Source of the DNA: CAYPEZ01 sp964622275
Lineage (GTDB): Bacteria > Patescibacteriota > Minisyncoccia > Phycocordibacterales > UBA6899
Direction of reading: 5' to 3'
NCBI GenBank assembly: GCA_964622275.1
Contig: CAZUMX010000015.1
Location: 1-22,090, forward strand
DNA: 22,090 bases
Notes under the pieces: generated by a model
What the model was told of the DNA's origin: nothing
Databases searched by the model: none
Seen by the model: the letters and a program-made list of their open reading frames with translations, nothing else
In this document: positions 20,585 to 22,090 of the stretch, piece by piece
How positions within the stretch are numbered: position 1 is the first letter of the stretch
How the letters are laid out: the number at the start of each line of letters is the position of its first letter
Program-made: the position numbers and the translations under genes

Positions 20585-20665
20585 TGCCGGAGGTGGGACT
20601 TGAACCCACACCCCTTTCGAGACGCGATTTTGAGTCGCGCGCGGCTACCATTACGCCACTCCGGC
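20585..20665 (-). tRNA. tRNA-Leu(CAA)
   Basis: Acceptor strands GCCGGAG/CTCCGGC pair. The anticodon stem GCGA/TCGC encloses CTCAAAA, giving anticodon CAA. The T-arm is GTGGG-TTCAAGT-CCCAC. The discriminator is A; CCA is not encoded. Confidence 0.94.
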
Positions 20666-20675
20666 AATACGCTTG

Positions 20676-20704
20676 AGCATAGCCCCAGAAGAGACTTTTT
20701 TCAA
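20676..20704 (-). promoter_or_regulatory. Promoter of tRNA-Leu(CAA)
   Basis: -35 TTGAAA (20699-20704), 17-base spacer, -10 TATGCT (20676-20681) on the minus strand, ten bases ahead of the tRNA. Confidence 0.75.
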
Positions 20705-20728
20705 CAGTCTGGAAATTGATGACCGTGG

Positions 20729-20734
20729 TATACT
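20729..20734 (+). promoter_or_regulatory. Extended -10 of parB (leaderless)
   Basis: TGGTATACT, then CGTCAA and ATG 20741; the -10 ends six bases before the start codon. It is back to back with the tRNA-Leu promoter. Confidence 0.65.
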
Positions 20735-20740
20735 CGTCAA

Positions 20741-21745
20741 ATGCAAGAATTCGCTGGAGATGCGATCTATTGGATCGAAACTGAAAAAATTAAACCCAAT
20801 CCTTATCAACCCCGAAAAGAGTTTAACGAAATCCACCTTCGAGACTTAGCTGATTCCATTCGCACGTACGGTGTTCTTCAGCCGCTTGTGGTGACCAAAA
20901 AGGATGTTCCTCACGAGGGGGGCATGGATGTCGAATATGAGCTCATTGCCGGAGAGCGACGATTGAGAGCATCAAAGCTCGCGGGTCTTACGAAGGTCCC
21001 CGCAATCATCCGTGTCGATATTCAGTCTAGCCAACTCAAACTCGAGCTCGCGATCATCGAGAACCTTCAGCGAGAAGATATTAATCCTGTCGACCGTGCG
21101 ATGGCCTTTGCTCGATTGGTCAACGAATTCTCATTCTCTCACACCGAAATCGCGAAGCGAGTAGGGAAGAGCCGTGAATATGTTTCAAACACCTTGCGCC
21201 TCCTCTCTCTCCCACAAGATATTCTCGATGCGCTCTCACAGGGGAAAATCAGTGAAGGTCATTCACGACCACTCATGATGCTCAATGATCGTCCAATGGA
21301 ACAGTCTGTCTTATTCAAGGACATCATGTATCGCAAGCTCACGGTCCGTGAAGCAGAAGAAGCAGCACGTCATATCGCAAAAGAGAAGGTTCGCAAGAAA
21401 CTACGACCTATGGATCCGGAGATGGCCGAAGTCGCTCGCACCCTCACCGAAGCGCTTGGAACTCATGTCGAAATTGAATCGCGATCTGTTGGAGGAAAAG
21501 TCGTTATTGATTTCTTTTCAAAAGATGATCTCGCGCAAATTATTGCTGCGATCCAGTCTCGACAAGCACACACAGGCTTTTATGAACAGAATACCGAACA
21601 CAAGCCTGTTGATGGAATCGACGAAGGGGTTTCTCGTATTGAAGATACAACACCTCTTCATATCGTCGAAGAGGAGAAGACTCCGCCAACAGATATTATG
21701 GCAGATGATCCTGACCTCTACGCTGTAAAGAATTTTAGCGTATAG
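20741..21745 (+). CDS. parB: Chromosome partitioning protein ParB
   Basis: ParB/Spo0J-type CTP-dependent DNA clamp that loads at parS sites and directs origin segregation with ParA. 334 aa. The N-terminal CTPase domain has PNPYQPR (19-25), the GERRLRA motif (71-77) and the ENLQREDINP motif (107-116). The helix-turn-helix region FSHTEIAKRVGKSREYVSNTL follows, then KISEGHSRPLM, and a variable acidic C-terminus in place of a long linker. No parA and no parS-like palindrome is visible in the window, so this is not necessarily near the origin. Confidence 0.95.
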   Translation: MQEFAGDAIYWIETEKIKPNPYQPRKEFNEIHLRDLADSIRTYGVLQPLVVTKKDVPHEGGMDVEYELIAGERRLRASKLAGLTKVPAIIRVDIQSSQLKLELAIIENLQREDINPVDRAMAFARLVNEFSFSHTEIAKRVGKSREYVSNTLRLLSLPQDILDALSQGKISEGHSRPLMMLNDRPMEQSVLFKDIMYRKLTVREAEEAARHIAKEKVRKKLRPMDPEMAEVARTLTEALGTHVEIESRSVGGKVVIDFFSKDDLAQIIAAIQSRQAHTGFYEQNTEHKPVDGIDEGVSRIEDTTPLHIVEEEKTPPTDIMADDPDLYAVKNFSV

Positions 21746-21809
21746 CCTCTGCTTTCTTTTTTGCTTCAGCTTGTTTTTGTAGCTCAATCTTGATGTGCCT
21801 ACGTGCCAT
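21735..21809 (-). CDS. Possible 24-aa basic peptide
   Basis: Short frame ATG 21809 to TAA 21735 encoding MARRHIKIELQKQAEAKKKA and four more residues. It lies 21 bases after the RelA/SpoT stop and overlaps the parB end by 11 bases on the opposite strand. There is no ribosome-binding site. It could be a microprotein, an old C-terminal fragment or chance. Confidence 0.2.
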   Translation of the reverse strand: MARRHIKIELQKQAEAKKKAEAIR

Positions 21810-21830
21810 CGTTGTATGTGCTTACGCAAG

Positions 21831-22090
21831 CTATTTTGAGCTTGGTTTTGCAGACTCCTTTGTTTCAATGGTGACGATATCCCCATTTTTTAGAGGAGTA
21901 TCAAGGGAAACAAGTTTTCCATTCACCTTAGCTCCTGATGCATGCTCTCCGATCGCTGAGTGGATAGCGTAAGCAAAGTCGATAGGGCTTGAATCGATAG
22001 GAAGATCCACGACGTCTCCCTTTGGAGTGAACACAAATACGCGGTCTGTGAAGAAATCTGTCTTGAGCGTATCTAGAAACTCTCCTGATT
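21831..22090 (-). CDS. relA: RelA/SpoT-family (p)ppGpp enzyme, C-terminal part, cut by window end
   Basis: Stringent-response enzyme family that makes or degrades (p)ppGpp. The frame runs in from the right edge and reads EFLDTLKTDFFTDRVFVFTP, then KGDVVDLPIDSSPIDFAYAI, then HSAIGEHASGAKVNGKLVSL and DTPLKNGDIVTIET, the hallmark linker and TGS domain of RelA/SpoT. It stops eight residues after the TGS domain (KESAKPSSK), so the usual helical, zinc-finger and ACT regions are missing. The catalytic domains are outside the window, so hydrolase and synthetase status cannot be judged. Confidence 0.88.
   Translation of the reverse strand, partial: SGEFLDTLKTDFFTDRVFVFTPKGDVVDLPIDSSPIDFAYAIHSAIGEHASGAKVNGKLVSLDTPLKNGDIVTIETKESAKPSSK

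Noticed and set aside
14101..20602. CRISPR or integron array
   Set aside because: The repeated parts are three different tRNA ends, not one repeat with spacers, and they are kilobases apart with housekeeping genes between; no cas or integron integrase gene is present.
20437..20676. 79-codon plus-strand frame over tRNA-Leu(CAA)
   Set aside because: Antisense of a tRNA and its 3'-end copy; not a gene.

Overview
The window looks like part of a Candidate Phyla Radiation (Patescibacteria, probably Parcubacteria) chromosome. Evidence: compact single-copy housekeeping genes, an IF2 lacking the long N-terminal extension, a DUF4446 protein, a membrane-anchored protease-like protein of the kind common in Parcubacteria, and many genes with no Shine-Dalgarno sequence whose -10 box lies 5-9 bases before the start codon (leaderless mRNAs). 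This placement is inference from gene content.

Layout. Bases 1-5850 are mostly on the minus strand: the 3' part of tRNA-Leu(UAG) (plus strand), a small membrane protein, argS, tRNA-Leu(UAA), tRNA-Cys, a broken tRNA-Cys copy, rbfA, infB, an unknown 159-aa protein and a DUF4446 protein. Bases 5913-12223 are on the plus strand: cysteine desulfurase, queuosine-precursor-type transporter, Fe/Mn superoxide dismutase, degenerate HtrA-like protein and a Clp ATPase interrupted by a 10-N gap. Bases 12268-15933 hold a HAD-like protein (minus), an exported protein interrupted by a false 100-N gap, a small minus-strand gene, tRNA-Tyr, a membrane-anchored unknown, msrB and a small EamA-like protein. Bases 15994-18550 hold alr, rpmG and a 1.1 kb mini-island next to tRNA-Trp. 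Bases 18600-22090 hold a structured RNA locus, miaA, ahpC, tRNA-Leu(CAA), parB and the C-terminus of a RelA/SpoT protein.

Functional themes are translation (argS, infB, rbfA, rpmG, tRNAs), tRNA modification (miaA, desulfurase, queuosine precursor uptake), oxidative-stress defence (SOD, AhpC, MsrB), protein quality control (Clp) and peptidoglycan precursor supply (alr).

The most unusual signal is a recurring non-coding architecture. Three tRNA genes (Tyr, Trp, Leu-CAA) each have, downstream of their 3' end, an exact 15-19 nt second copy of the tRNA 3' end that stops inside the T-loop. An inverted copy of the same sequence follows 65-110 nt further on, so each unit can fold into a closed stem enclosing further hairpins. 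The Tyr and Leu units share a five-base-pair hairpin with an identical TTACA loop at the same place. A fourth tRNA (Cys) has a broken copy with an 80-nt structured insertion. These look like traces of very small elements that use tRNA T-arms as attachment sites, or a family of tRNA-derived structured repeats. No recombinase gene is visible in the window.
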